Positions 54,744 to 64,000 of a stretch of 64,000 bases of DNA are shown in pieces (within the stretch, counting starts at the first letter, position 1; each line of letters begins with the position of its first letter). The stretch is from Antilocapra americana. Its lineage: Eukaryota; Chordata; Mammalia; Artiodactyla; Antilocapridae. The DNA is taken from the NCBI GenBank assembly GCA_007570785.1, contig ML664161.1:11229029-11293028 (forward strand), read 5' to 3'. Both the position numbers and the translations under genes were made by a program. The notes under the pieces were generated by a model. That model did no database searches. It saw only the letters and a program-made list of their open reading frames with translations, and was not told where the DNA came from.

Positions 54744-55297
54744 GATACTGACGCCAAGAAATTAAAAGATGCTTGCCCTTTGGAAGGAAAGCTATGACAA
54801 ACCTAGGCTGTATTGAAAAGCAGAGACATCACTTGGCAGACAAAAGTCCATATAGTCAGAGCTTTGGTTTTTCCAATAGTCATGTATGGGTGTGAGTTGG
54901 ACTGTAAAAAATGCTAAATGCCAAAAAATTGATGCTTTTGAATTGTGTGCTGGAGAAGACTCTTGAGAGTCCCTTAGGCTGCAAGGAGATCAAACCAGTC
55001 CATCCTAAAGAAAATCAACACTGAATATTTATTAGAAGGACTGATGCTAAATCTGAAGCCCCAATATTTTGGCCAACTGGTGTGAAGAGCTAACTCATTG
55101 CAAAAGACCCTGGTGCTGGGAAAGATTGAAGGCAAAAAGGGGACAGCAGAGGATGAGATGGTTGGTTGGCATCATTGACTCAATGGACATGGATTTGAGC
55201 AAAGTCCCTGAGATAATGGAGGACAGAGGAGCCTGTCACGTTGCAGGGCCTGGGGTTGCAAAGAGTCTGACACAACTTAGCAACTGAACAACAACAA
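54744..55297 (+). mobile_element. BovB 3' end (sense), 5'-truncated
   Basis: Starts at 'gatactgacgccaagaaattaaaagatgc' and continues through 'aaagctatgacaaacctagg', TTGATGCTTTTGAATTGTG at 54929, CAGCAGAGGATGAGATGG at 55145 and an ACAACAACAAATAAAT tail. It is truncated at almost the same consensus position as the copy at 19772. Confidence 0.95.
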
Positions 55298-56494
55298 ATA
55301 AATAGAAATGCCTTGACGCACCAAGCTTAAATGAAGTTATGTTTTCCATTTCAGATATAGCCATTGACTTATTATTTTATGCTGCCATAGAAAAGTAGTT
55401 CCACATAAAAATAATTTATCATCATTAGTCTCTTTTAAAAAGTTTTCCTGCATTTGGTTCCATTCATTTATTTCATACTTACTAGAAGAACTGATTATTT
55501 AATTTAATAAAGTATTTGGTATTCCTTTACTTATTCAGGAAAAAAAGGAACAATTCTCTTCTACCTCATATAACCTTTGGTTCTGTGTCCTGTTTCTATA
55601 CCTTTTTATTACTTTGAAATCATGCTAACATTTAGAACATGATTTTAAACTATTTTTTCATGATATTTGATTTGTCCATGTGGTATCAGTGAACCCAGAT
55701 TTTCTGCTCCATTATTATGTGGGTTATAAATAAAATTATGTGTGAAGTCTTTTATTTCTTCCTTATTTCAGTCACATTTTTTCATCCATGTTGATGTAGA
55801 CAGTGAGTCCAGAAATACCTACCTTTGGTACTTTGGGTGAGTGTAGACCAAAATTTTATGGGCTTTGGTTTATGAAAGAGACAATACTGAAGAACAGTAG
55901 AGAATGGACAGCTTTTTCCATAAAGAATGCCAGATCAATTGAATATCCATGTAAGAAAAATAAATTCTGTCTCCTCTATTACACCACACACAAATCAAAA
56001 TTTCAGTCGTAAAATGGCAAGCATTCTAGAAGATAACTATGTTAGTCTGGGTCAGTTGAGAAGCAAACCTCTAAAACAAGATTGAAGTACAAAATAATTG
56101 TGCATAGAAATACCTTGGAGGGAAAATGGAAAAGCAGGCAGGGAAGGCAGGAAGAGTTATGACTCTAGTACTGGTCTGACCTATTCAAGAAGGAGAGAAG
56201 GAAGGAGAATTGGGTGAGGGAGTATTAGATGGCAGTGCGGCTCTAAGTGAGTTAAGCCCTGGATTCAGTCCTCCAGTCAAGCCCATCTAGGAGAGCAGTC
56301 TCACAACTGCCAGGAGCAGGCCTGCCTTAGTATTCCCGTCACACTCACTCATTAGCTAGAAGTGGACTATGGGAAGTGTAGCTTCTCTGAATATGGTGTT
56401 AGACTTCAGAGGGCAACATCTGGAGTTTCCAGTTCATTATGATCTACCTTCATACCTACTACAATGCCCTGGGGGGAATATCTTCCTGATTTTG
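55298..56494. other. Unassigned, possible old repeat
   Basis: Mostly AT-rich. 56040-56430 is less AT-rich and may be an old DNA transposon or LTR, but I cannot name it. Confidence 0.4.
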
Positions 56495-56849
56495 TGATTG
56501 ATAAAGACTTCATAAAGAGGACACAAAAAACACCAGTCATAAAGTGAAGAAAAAAGACTGCATTCAAAAACTTTGTAAATCAAAAGACATCGTTAAGAGG
56601 ATGAGAAGGAAAACCAGAGAATTTAAGAATATATTTGCAATACACAGTCCACAAAGAATGTATATATAGCAAATATAAAGAATTTCTGCAAGTTAAAAAA
56701 TAACAACGCCATGGAAAAATGGGAAAAAGACTTGAAAAGGCAGTTTATAGAATAGAATATTCAAATAGCCAGCAGCCATATGATAAAGTATTTATTTGCA
56801 TTAATTATTTAGGCAGTGCAAATAAAACCACATTGAAATACCACTATAC
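56495..56849 (+). mobile_element. Old L1 ORF2 3' region (sense), left part
   Basis: 'aaagacttcataaagaggacacaaaaaacacc', 'aaatcaaaagacatcgttaagagg', 'gccatggaaaaatgggaaaaagacttgaa' and 'gcaaataaaaccacattgaaataccactatac' are in sense L1 ORF2 order. Diverged, frame broken. Confidence 0.88.
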
Positions 56850-57039
56850 TAGTATTACTTGTTCAACTCTCTGACTCTGTGACCCCATCAGGCTCCTCTG
56901 TCCATGGAATTCTGTAGGCAAGAATTCTGGACTGGACAGTCATTCCCTTCTTCAAGGGATATTTCTGACTCAGGGATTCAACCTGGGTGTCTTGCATTGC
57001 AGGAAGATTCTTTACTGTCTGAGCCATAAGGGAAGCCCA
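56850..57039 (-). mobile_element. Bov-tA SINE (antisense) inserted in L1, perfect 14-bp TSD
   Basis: Degraded tail, then CTCTGACTCTGTGACCCC at 56869, GGCTCCTCTGTCCATGGAATTC at 56890, 'tgcattgcaggaagattctttactg' at 56993 and GAGCCATAAGGGAAGCCC at the end. aaataccactatac occurs at 56836-56849 and 57040-57053 without a mismatch. Confidence 0.97.
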
Positions 57040-57370
57040 AAATACCACTATACATACACCATAATGATTAGACTTTATACAGTGATAATTAAATGAATTT
57101 TGACATGTATATGGAGCAATCAGAACTCTCAAACACTGCTAATGGAGGTATAAATTAATAAAACCAATTTGGCCAATGTTGTATATGAACATACACATAC
57201 CTTAAGCTCCAACATACATATTATCCCCAAAAGTAATATAAAATATTATTCACAGCAGTTGTTTGTAATAGCCCTAAACTGAAAACAACCTAAGCATTTA
57301 TGTGCAGTAGAATGGATAGTTATTGTACATTCACCCAATGGAATGTTATATGTAATAAAAATAAACAAAT
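57040..57370 (+). mobile_element. Old L1 ORF2 3' region (sense), right part
   Basis: Resumes the L1 after the SINE: 'tggagcaatcagaactctcaaacactgctaatggagg', 'ccctaaactgaaaacaacctaa' and 'gtagaatggatagttattgtacattcacccaatggaatg'. Confidence 0.85.
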
Positions 57371-58004
57371 GCTTCTTTCCTGTTTTAATTCTATCATTTT
57401 TGGGCTATTATTCCCCATCTTCATGTTTTTGCCTGTTTTGTTTTTTTTTTTTAATCAGTTGAGTAGGAGTTGGAGTGGCATAATTGCAAGGATTTCTATC
57501 CTTTGTAAGTTTACAGTTTTGTAAGAGAGAAAAGCATGTAAATTGCAATAAGTGGTAAGAGCACTTCTCATTCAGCACAGAAAATGATTTTCTTAGTGGT
57601 GGCACTAGATTTCCTAGGGGCAGTAGCATCTGAGCTCATTCTTGAATTAATGAGTGTTCATAAGTGTGTGCATAGCAGAGTGGAATTTTCCTAAAATAAA
57701 AATTTAGGAAAATGTTGAATGAAAGTTTGACAAGTATTTGAAAACAGATATTGGAAGGCCTTTAGCATCATTAGTCAAACCGTAACGTTTTCAATTGAAA
57801 TTTAATATTGAGAAGGTATTGATTTTTAAGATTTGTAAACAAAAGTGATGTTTTCTTCTTTTCCACTACTTCTATCCAATTTCATTGGAGTCATAGGATT
57901 CTGAGCTTCTGTGGGTCTGAGAATTTCATTGAATACACATGAACATTTTTTCTCAGTTATTTCCAGGAAAGCAGCTACAGATTATCTCAAAATTTATTTT
58001 AACT
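57371..58004. other. No recognisable feature
   Basis: AT-rich. 57500-57620 has a faint L2-like pattern that I do not call. Confidence 0.4.
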
Positions 58005-58013
58005 AACCTTCCT

Positions 58014-58491
58014 CTTTACTTTACCAACAAACGTCCATCTAGTCAAAGATATGGTTTTTCCAGTAGTCAGGTATGAATGTGAGAAGTGGACTATAAAGAA
58101 AGCTGAGTGCCAAAGAATTAATGCTTTTGAATTGTGATGTTTGAGAAGACTCTTGAGAGTCCCTTGGACTGCAAGGAGATCCAACCAGTCCATCCTAAAG
58201 GAAATTAGTCCTGAATATTCATAGGAAGGACTGATGCTGAAGCTGAAACTCCAACACTTTGGCCACCTGATGTGAAGAACTGACTCATTGGAAAAGACTA
58301 TGATGCTGGCAAAGATTGACAGTGAGAGGAGAAGGGAATGACAGAGGATGAGATCATTGGATGGCATCACCGACACGATAGACATGAGTTTGAGTAGGCT
58401 CTGGGGGGTGGTGATAGACAGGGAAGGCTGGCGTGCTACAGTCTATGGGGTTGCAAAGAGTAAGGCATGACTGAGCAATTGAACTAAATTG
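58014..58491 (+). mobile_element. BovB 3' end (sense) with short TSD
   Basis: 'ttaccaacaaacgtccatctagtcaaag' at 58021, GAGAAGACTCTTGAGAGTCCC at 58142, CTGAAGCTGAAACTCCAACAC at 58236 and an ACTGAGCAATTGAACTAAATTG tail. The 9-mer aaccttcct flanks it (58005-58013 and 58492-58500). Confidence 0.95.
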
Positions 58492-58500
58492 AACCTTCCT

Positions 58501-59682
58501 TTCCTGGTATGTCAGAATATTTTGTAATGGGATGGTTTACTTTTTGTGTTAGGAATATGGTTTATATCATTTATATCCTTGGCTAAATTCCTCTTGGCAT
58601 GCTGAAGAGAAAGTGGTCAAATCCTTATATTTACACTATCCACTGCCATGCTTTTGATAAACTGTAAAACACTGCATATCTTAGTCTGCAACACAGTTTC
58701 TCTAGGGTTAGCAGAGTAGACATGGGTGCCCAATAAATATATCACAATAACAGAAAGTATCATGAGCAGATGTAAAAATGTATAAAGCAAATTCAACTTT
58801 TCAAAGCTATTTGTTATTTCCTGATTTTTTAATCAAGATTAATCAGAGATTATGGTAATGAAATCAATGACCATCCTAAAATTAATTAAGAATCTTGTTG
58901 TTTGGTAATGAATAGGAAAGGACTACCTTGGCTTGACAAGAGAGATTTCTTTTCTCAATTGCTATAATTATTCTTAAGAAATAAGGAGCAGTAATCTGTA
59001 AGGTATATGAAATCTGGCAAAACAGAGAAGTGATCCTGGCAGTTTAGAAAGCTTGTCAAAACTCTGTATCTAACAAGAGTTTCCCTTCAAAACACTCAAA
59101 TGTAGAAGCAGTTCCTATGTTGCATTATTGTTACTATGACTCAAGTATTTTTGACTGAGCCTACTAACTTTTGAATTGGTTCCAGGACCAGTTTATGAGC
59201 CTAGTAGTAAATTACTTATTTTACAATTCTATCTTTATATTTGACCAAAATTAGTATCACATTGCTTGTCTACATGCATACTGTTTTTTAAAATCCAAAA
59301 TTGGTGGGACAAGGAATTCATGGTATCTCTAAAGACTTTGTAAAATAGTAGTAACTAAGAAAAGCTAAGTTTTTAGATTGCTGTATAGATATTTAGAACA
59401 GTGACAATATTCTTTTAAGTTCTTTTGTTGTTGTTAGGGAATCATTGTATTTGATTTGGAGTGCCACCTCAATAGGTATCCTGTCAAAGAAGATTTTAAA
59501 CTTTCTTCATATGATACTAAAGAAGATTCTATAAATATTATATGGTGAGATGTTAATGATGAAGTGCTTTGATAAATAGCAAAAAGTCAATAAATGTTAA
59601 CTGTTGAGTTGTATGTCTCTTTGAATATTTTTTTCAAATTAAATGATTAAACATTCAGTAACTTGTATTTAAAAAAGTGAAC
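58501..59682. other. No recognisable feature
   Basis: AT-rich unassigned sequence. Confidence 0.45.
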
Positions 59683-59691
59683 TATAACATA

Positions 59692-59904
59692 ATGTTAAGT
59701 GTTAGTTGCTCGGTTATATCTGACCCTGAGACCCTATAGACTATAGTCTGCCATGCTCCTCTGTCCGTGGGATTCTCCAGGCAAGAATACTGGACTGAGT
59801 AGCCATTCCCTTCCCCAGGGGACCTTCCAGACCCAGGGATAAAACCAACGTCTCCTTCATTTCAGGCAGATTCTTTACCAGCTGAGCCACTAAGGAGCCC
59901 AAAG
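59692..59904 (-). mobile_element. Bov-tA SINE (antisense)
   Basis: GTTAGTTGCTCGGTTATATC at 59701, GGATTCTCCAGGCAAGAATAC at 59770, CCAGGGGACCTTCCAGACCCAG at 59815 and GCTGAGCCACTAAGGAGCCC at 59881. The 9-mer tataacata at 59683-59691 and 59905-59913 is the likely target duplication. Confidence 0.95.
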
Positions 59905-59913
59905 TATAACATA

Positions 59914-60378
59914 GCTTTGATGTAAATAGAATAATTCAGATGATTTGATGTGAATTGCATTCTATTAAAAATATGCCTTGTATGTTCAACTGCTGAATGT
60001 ATTCCTTTAATGATGAGGATTTAAACTACTGTATCTTTTCAGTTTTGAAATACAAATAAATATTGTAAAGTACAAATAAAACACCTCTTTACATCTCAGA
60101 ATTCAGAACATGCCCTATCAATGGTGTCTTCAAATCATTAGAATCCCCATAAGGCTGGCAATGTAGTTGTTACTGCTTATGCATGTGCAAACTTGTCAAA
60201 GCTGTTCATGTTGTCATCACTTTGTAAATTCATCCAAGTTATTGTGCATTAATGGTGCTTCCCAAATGTTAAGTTTAATTGTTATTTAAAATGTCCTCAT
60301 AAATATTACACTATGACTTGGCATTGAAATGAAAAGCTATTTTGTACAAAGAAAGGCATGGTAAAACAGCTGAAATAG
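59914..60378. other. No recognisable feature
   Basis: AT-rich unassigned sequence. Confidence 0.45.
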
Positions 60379-60945
60379 CTAGGACATGGAAGCAACCTAG
60401 GTGTCCATGGGCAGATTAATGGATAAGGAAGTTGTGGTATATATTCACAATGGAATATTACTCAGCTATAAAAAGGAACACATTTGAGTCAGTTCTAACA
60501 AGATGGATGAAACTGGAGCCTATTATACAAGAGTGAAGTAAGTCAGAAAGAGAAACAGAAATACTGTATATTAATGCATACATATGGAATTTAGAAAGAT
60601 GCTAACAATACTCCTATATGTAGGGCAGGAAAGAGATACAGATGATAAGAGTGGACTTTTGGACTCAATGGGAGAAGGTAAGGGTGGGATGCTTTGAGAG
60701 AATAGTATTGACACATGTATATTACTGTATGTAAAACAGATGACCAGTGCAAGTTTGAGGCATGAAGCAGGGTACCCAAAGCTGGTGCTCTGGGACAACT
60801 CTGAGGGATGGAGAAGGAAGGTGGGAGGGGGGTTCAGGATGAGGGGACTCAAATGTACCTGTGGCTGATTCATGTCAATATATGGCAAGAACCATCAAAA
60901 TATTGCAAAGTAATTAGCCTCCAATTAAATCAATTAATTAAAAAA
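60379..60945 (+). mobile_element. L1 3' end with ORF2 C-terminal codons
   Basis: 'gctaggacatggaagcaacctaggtgtccatgg' (ORF2 C-terminus) then GGAATATTACTCAGCTATAAAAAGG at 60452, 'agatggatgaaactggagcc' at 60501, GGACTCAATGGGAGAAGG at 60660 and the 3'UTR to CCAATTAAATCAATTAATTAAAAAAA. Same family as the copies at 1703 and 32104, and the longest of the three. Confidence 0.94.
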
Positions 60946-61212
60946 ATAGTTGAGTGAACATTTTTTGTCAATGAAGCAAATATTCATTATTGGAGGAAGA
61001 ACTACAACTTCATATTTTCTTGCAAAGCAACAATGAACAATGCAACAATGAAATACTATACCTGGACCAAGAGAGAAGAATGCCCTGAAGTAGAGCAGTT
61101 CTGCTACATTGTGCTACTAAGATTTATGCATAAAGGATTGCTCATCATGCACAGAGAAACAGAAATTAAGGAAAGAGAAGTTACCAAATCTCTCAGAATA
61201 TGTAAATTTCAG
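60946..61212. other. No recognisable feature
   Basis: Short AT-rich spacer. Confidence 0.4.
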
Positions 61213-61627
61213 AGCAGTCTATAATGAAAAGAAAGGTGAGCACTGAAGAATTGATGCTTTTGAACTGTGGTGTTGGAAAAGGGACTCTTCAGAGTCCCTT
61301 GGGCTGCAAGGAGATCCAACCAGTCCATCCTAAAGGAAATCAGTTCTGAATATTCATAGGAAGGACTGATGTTGAAGCTGAAACTGCAACACTTTGGCCA
61401 CCTGATGAGAAGAACCGACTCATTGGAAAAGACCCTGTTTTGGAGAAAGACTGAACGTGGGAGAAGAGGATGACAGAGGATGAGATGGTTGGATGGCATC
61501 ACTGACTCGATGGACATGAGTTTGAGTAAACTCCAGGAGTTGGTGATGGACAGGGAAGCCTGGCTTGCTGTGGTCCTTGGGCTTGCAGAGTCGGACACAA
61601 CTGAGTGACTGAATAGAACTGAACTGG
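61213..61627 (+). mobile_element. BovB 3' end (sense), 5'-truncated
   Basis: 'gagcactgaagaattgatgcttttgaactgtgg' at 61236, GCAAGGAGATCCAACCAGTCC at 61304, GGATGACAGAGGATGAGATGG at 61468 and an ACTGAATAGAACTGAACTGG tail. Contains only the C-terminal 110 codons or so. Confidence 0.95.
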
Positions 61628-61816
61628 ATGACTGATGCATGCACTGTGCAGGTCGTTGAATTTATTGTAATGAACTTCCTACGGCCATTGAACAAAAGCT
61701 GCTTAACTTCCACCCCAGTGTGATTCAGTTGAGAAAGAATGAAGATTTAAGTGCCACCAAACAGGGAAACTTCAGAACCCAAACTCACAGAACTGGTGTT
61801 ACCTTCTTGGAATCAA

Positions 61817-62036
61817 GGGCTTCCCAGGTCCCTCTAGTGGTAAAGAACCTGCCTGCCGATTCAGGAGACTTAAGAGACAGGTTTGATTCCTGGGTTGGGT
61901 AGATATCCTGGAGGAGGTCATGGCAACCCACTCCAGTATTCTTGCCTGGAGAATCCCATGGACAGAGGAGCCTAGCTGGCTACTGCTCAGTGGGTCCTAA
62001 AGAGCTGGACATGCCTGAGCCACTGAGCACACATGC
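61817..62036 (+). mobile_element. Bov-tA SINE with TSD
   Basis: Head GGGCTTCCCAGGTCCCTCTAG at 61818, AAGAACCTGCCTGCCGATTC at 61843, CAACCCACTCCAGTATTCTTG at 61924 and a degraded ACTGAGCACACATGC tail. Flanks tcttggaatcaa (61805-61816) and tcttggaagcaa (62037-62048) differ at one base. Confidence 0.96.
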
Positions 62037-62048
62037 TCTTGGAAGCAA

Positions 62049-63474
62049 AAACTGGAGACACAAATGGAGCACTCTTTTAAGTAATGCTGTATCACCATTG
62101 ATTTGATGGTAAAGAACACTTAGTGGAAAATTAGGAAAGTTTACAACTCTTGAGCCAAAAAAGAGATTCAGAAGATTTGAACTCCAAAAACTGAGAAATT
62201 TTGGGAATACCCTTTCACCTTTATTTAGCTTATGATTAACTTTTTATAGTAAACTGATGTGTTATAAAATGATGCCTAAATAATAGTTCTTTCAGTAAGT
62301 ATAAAATAAAAATTCCAAGTGGTGAGAAAGCATGTGTCATGGTTTCATTGACAATCATTTTTCATTCTTACACTGGTACATAAGAAATGGTGTATCTACA
62401 ATGGGTGGCATTTTGGAGTTGATGCAATATTGTATGAAGAACAACAAAAAATTAAAAATACAGTTATAAGGTAACATCATCCTATTGTAAGATTCTATTA
62501 TTATCTCTTAGTGGACTATATTTAATTTTTCTGCCTTTTGTGTTGAAGTTATAATAACCAAAGATCTCCTTCTTTTCCCTTTCTATTAAACTTTACTATG
62601 TATACTTATTTGGATAGATTTCTCAAAAACTATAGATAAAGGTAGTAATTAATTCCAATATATTACTTCTTTATGCCCTTAATTGGTCCTTGTCTGATCC
62701 TTGCCAGATTTACTGTGTACATGCATTCCTGTAGACAAAGTATCTATGAGTTTTGTCAATCCTCAAGGGAAATTGTTTTCTAAGAAATATTAAAGACCAC
62801 TGTAAAAATAATATATGCAAGAAAAGAATATGATTTTTAGTAGAAATCCTTCTTTATACTTTTAATTATGTATTTAAATTTAAAATTAAACTTGATCTAT
62901 TCTTTAGGTCCTAGGAATAAATGTAACAACATAAAAAAGAAACAGCTGGAAAGCAGAAAAGGATAATGGCTAAAAGTTTCCCACTGCCTTTTGGTATAGA
63001 TGATTTCATTTTAGTGAAGATATGATTTACAGTTTTCAATTCGATAGTTTTTTGTTATGGATTTTTTAGGGGTTTGAGGTAATTACTACAAGGGTTTTGA
63101 TGCAATAATTCCCTACAGATGACATTTCCTGGGTAAGTAGATGTAAAATAAGAAAGATCATTTCTGCATCCAAATAAGTAATTTTATTTTTTGGCAATAA
63201 ATACAATTTATACTGGAACAAGTTGATTTACAACTTGAAATCAAAACTATATACATTTTATGTTGTACTGCTATTAAATTTATATTAAACATAAAAAGCA
63301 AAGAATTTTTTTCTGCATTTTCCAGTATGAATATATTACATGTTCCTAAATTTTGTTTTCAATTTAAGTTGCAACCTAGTTCATATTTTTACTATATTTA
63401 TTTGAAAGAAAGAAAATGATCTCATAAGACTGAATTCTTAAATGATGTGGTCAACAGCAGTCTTATTTTTAGAA
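62049..63474. other. No recognisable feature
   Basis: AT-rich unassigned sequence. Confidence 0.45.
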
Positions 63475-63752
63475 AAAATTTTTTAAAAATTTTGTTTTAT
63501 AATGGGAGATAGTTCCTTAACAATGATATTCTAATTACAGGTATGCAGCAAAGTGAATCAATTATACCCATACAAGTATCCATTCTTTTGCAAACTCTTT
63601 TTTCATTTAAATTATTATAGAATATTGAGTTTAGTTCCTTATGTTATGCAACAGGTCCTTGTTTGTTATGTACTTTGTGGATCTCCTATAACGCTGCCCA
63701 CTCTCCTTGACTCCTTTAAGACTCAGGGGCTATCTTATGGCTGAACAATATT
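63475..63752 (-). mobile_element. L1 3' end (antisense), internally deleted
   Basis: 'gcagcaaagtgaatcaattatacccatac' at 63546, 'tagaatattgagtttagttccttatgttatgcaacaggtccttg' at 63617, then a jump to 'tatcttatggctgaacaatattccattg' at 63731. Several hundred bases of the usual L1 between the last two phrases are missing. Confidence 0.85.
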
Positions 63753-63754
63753 CC

Positions 63755-63771
63755 ATTGTGTGTGTGTGTGT
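63755..63771. repeat. (TG)n microsatellite
   Basis: About eight TG units at the end of the L1 fragment. Confidence 0.9.
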
Positions 63772-63777
63772 ATAGTA

Positions 63778-63868
63778 TTGTTGTTCAGTCACTAAGTCAT
63801 GTCCACCTCTTTGCAGCTCATGAACTGTACCTTGCCAGGCTTCTTTGTCCTTCACTGTTTCCTGGTGG
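63778..63868 (-). mobile_element. Bov-A monomer fragment (antisense)
   Basis: TTGTTGTTCAGTCACTAAGTC at 63777, 'tcatgaactgtaccttgccaggcttc' at 63818, cut off after a BovB/Bov-A-like 'gtccttcactg'. Followed by a GGT-rich spacer. Confidence 0.8.
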
Positions 63869-63888
63869 TGGTGGTGGTAGGTGGTGGG
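63869..63888. repeat. (GGT)n spacer between SINE units
   Basis: GGTGGTGGTGGTAGGTGGTGG, the expanded tail repeat type seen at Bov-A 3' ends. Confidence 0.85.
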
Positions 63889-64000
63889 TATTAGTCACTC
63901 AGTCGTGTCCAACTCTTTGTGACCCCATGGACTGTAGCCCACCAGGCTCTTCTGTTCATGGAATTCTCCAGGCAGGAATATTGGAGTGGGTTGCCATTTC
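63889..64000 (-). mobile_element. Bov-A/Bov-tA SINE (antisense), runs off right edge
   Basis: TTAGTCACTCAGTCGTGTCC at 63891, GACCCCATGGACTGTAGCCC at 63921, GGAATTCTCCAGGCAGGAATA at 63960, ending in GGGTTGCCATTTC at the window edge. Whether a tRNA head follows cannot be seen. Confidence 0.93.

Overview
This 64 kb window is AT-rich, non-coding mammalian DNA from a ruminant, most likely a bovid. The evidence is its repeat content. BovB (RTE-type) LINEs occur about nine times, tRNA-Glu/BovB-derived Bov-tA and Bov-A SINEs about 25 times, and L1 fragments with bovine-type 3' ends several times. Older eutherian repeats (MIR, L2, MER5A) lie between them. The exact species cannot be read from the sequence. 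I found no intact protein-coding gene, no host exon I can defend, no tRNA or rRNA gene, no CRISPR array and no operon-like structure. The longer open frames are pieces of retrotransposon reverse transcriptase, antisense readings of LINEs or SINEs, or frames running through the run of Ns.

Layout. 1-563 is the 5' end of an antisense L1 (GC-rich promoter/5'UTR, YY1-type site) whose body lies off the left edge. 1590-2320 is a MIR split by a 5'-truncated L1. 4.5-7.8 kb holds MIRs, a Bov-A, a hAT element with a perfect 8-bp target duplication, and a MER5A. 7.93-11.73 kb is a near full-length but dead BovB with relics of endonuclease and reverse transcriptase. 12.6-13.3 kb is an L1 fragment interrupted by BovB 5'UTR and Bov-A pieces. 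BovB 3' ends follow at 15.7-16.4, 18.7-20.3 (two copies head to head), 24.0-25.5, 41.7-43.1, 54.7-55.3, 58.0-58.5 and 61.2-61.6 kb. A 1.6 kb antisense L1 with two nested SINE pieces occupies 29.2-30.8 kb. A dense SINE cluster fills 38.2-41.5 kb. An inverted L1 ORF2 fragment at 50.4-50.8 kb abuts a 400-base assembly gap (50811-51210). L1 3' ends also occur at 32.1, 56.5-57.4, 60.4 and 63.5 kb. The remainder is AT-rich sequence with microsatellites and a few short tandem duplications.

How it works together. There is no pathway here. The relation visible in the sequence is a parasite hierarchy: BovB encodes the reverse transcriptase, and Bov-A/Bov-tA SINEs share its 5'UTR core and 3' tail and presumably used its machinery. 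All four BovB copies that span the YADD catalytic box have lost it. Target-site duplications at many SINEs give a clear nesting order. I found no convincing new biological system; the best leads are structural (twin-primed L1, composite SINE, coincident BovB truncation points, young-looking tandem duplication).
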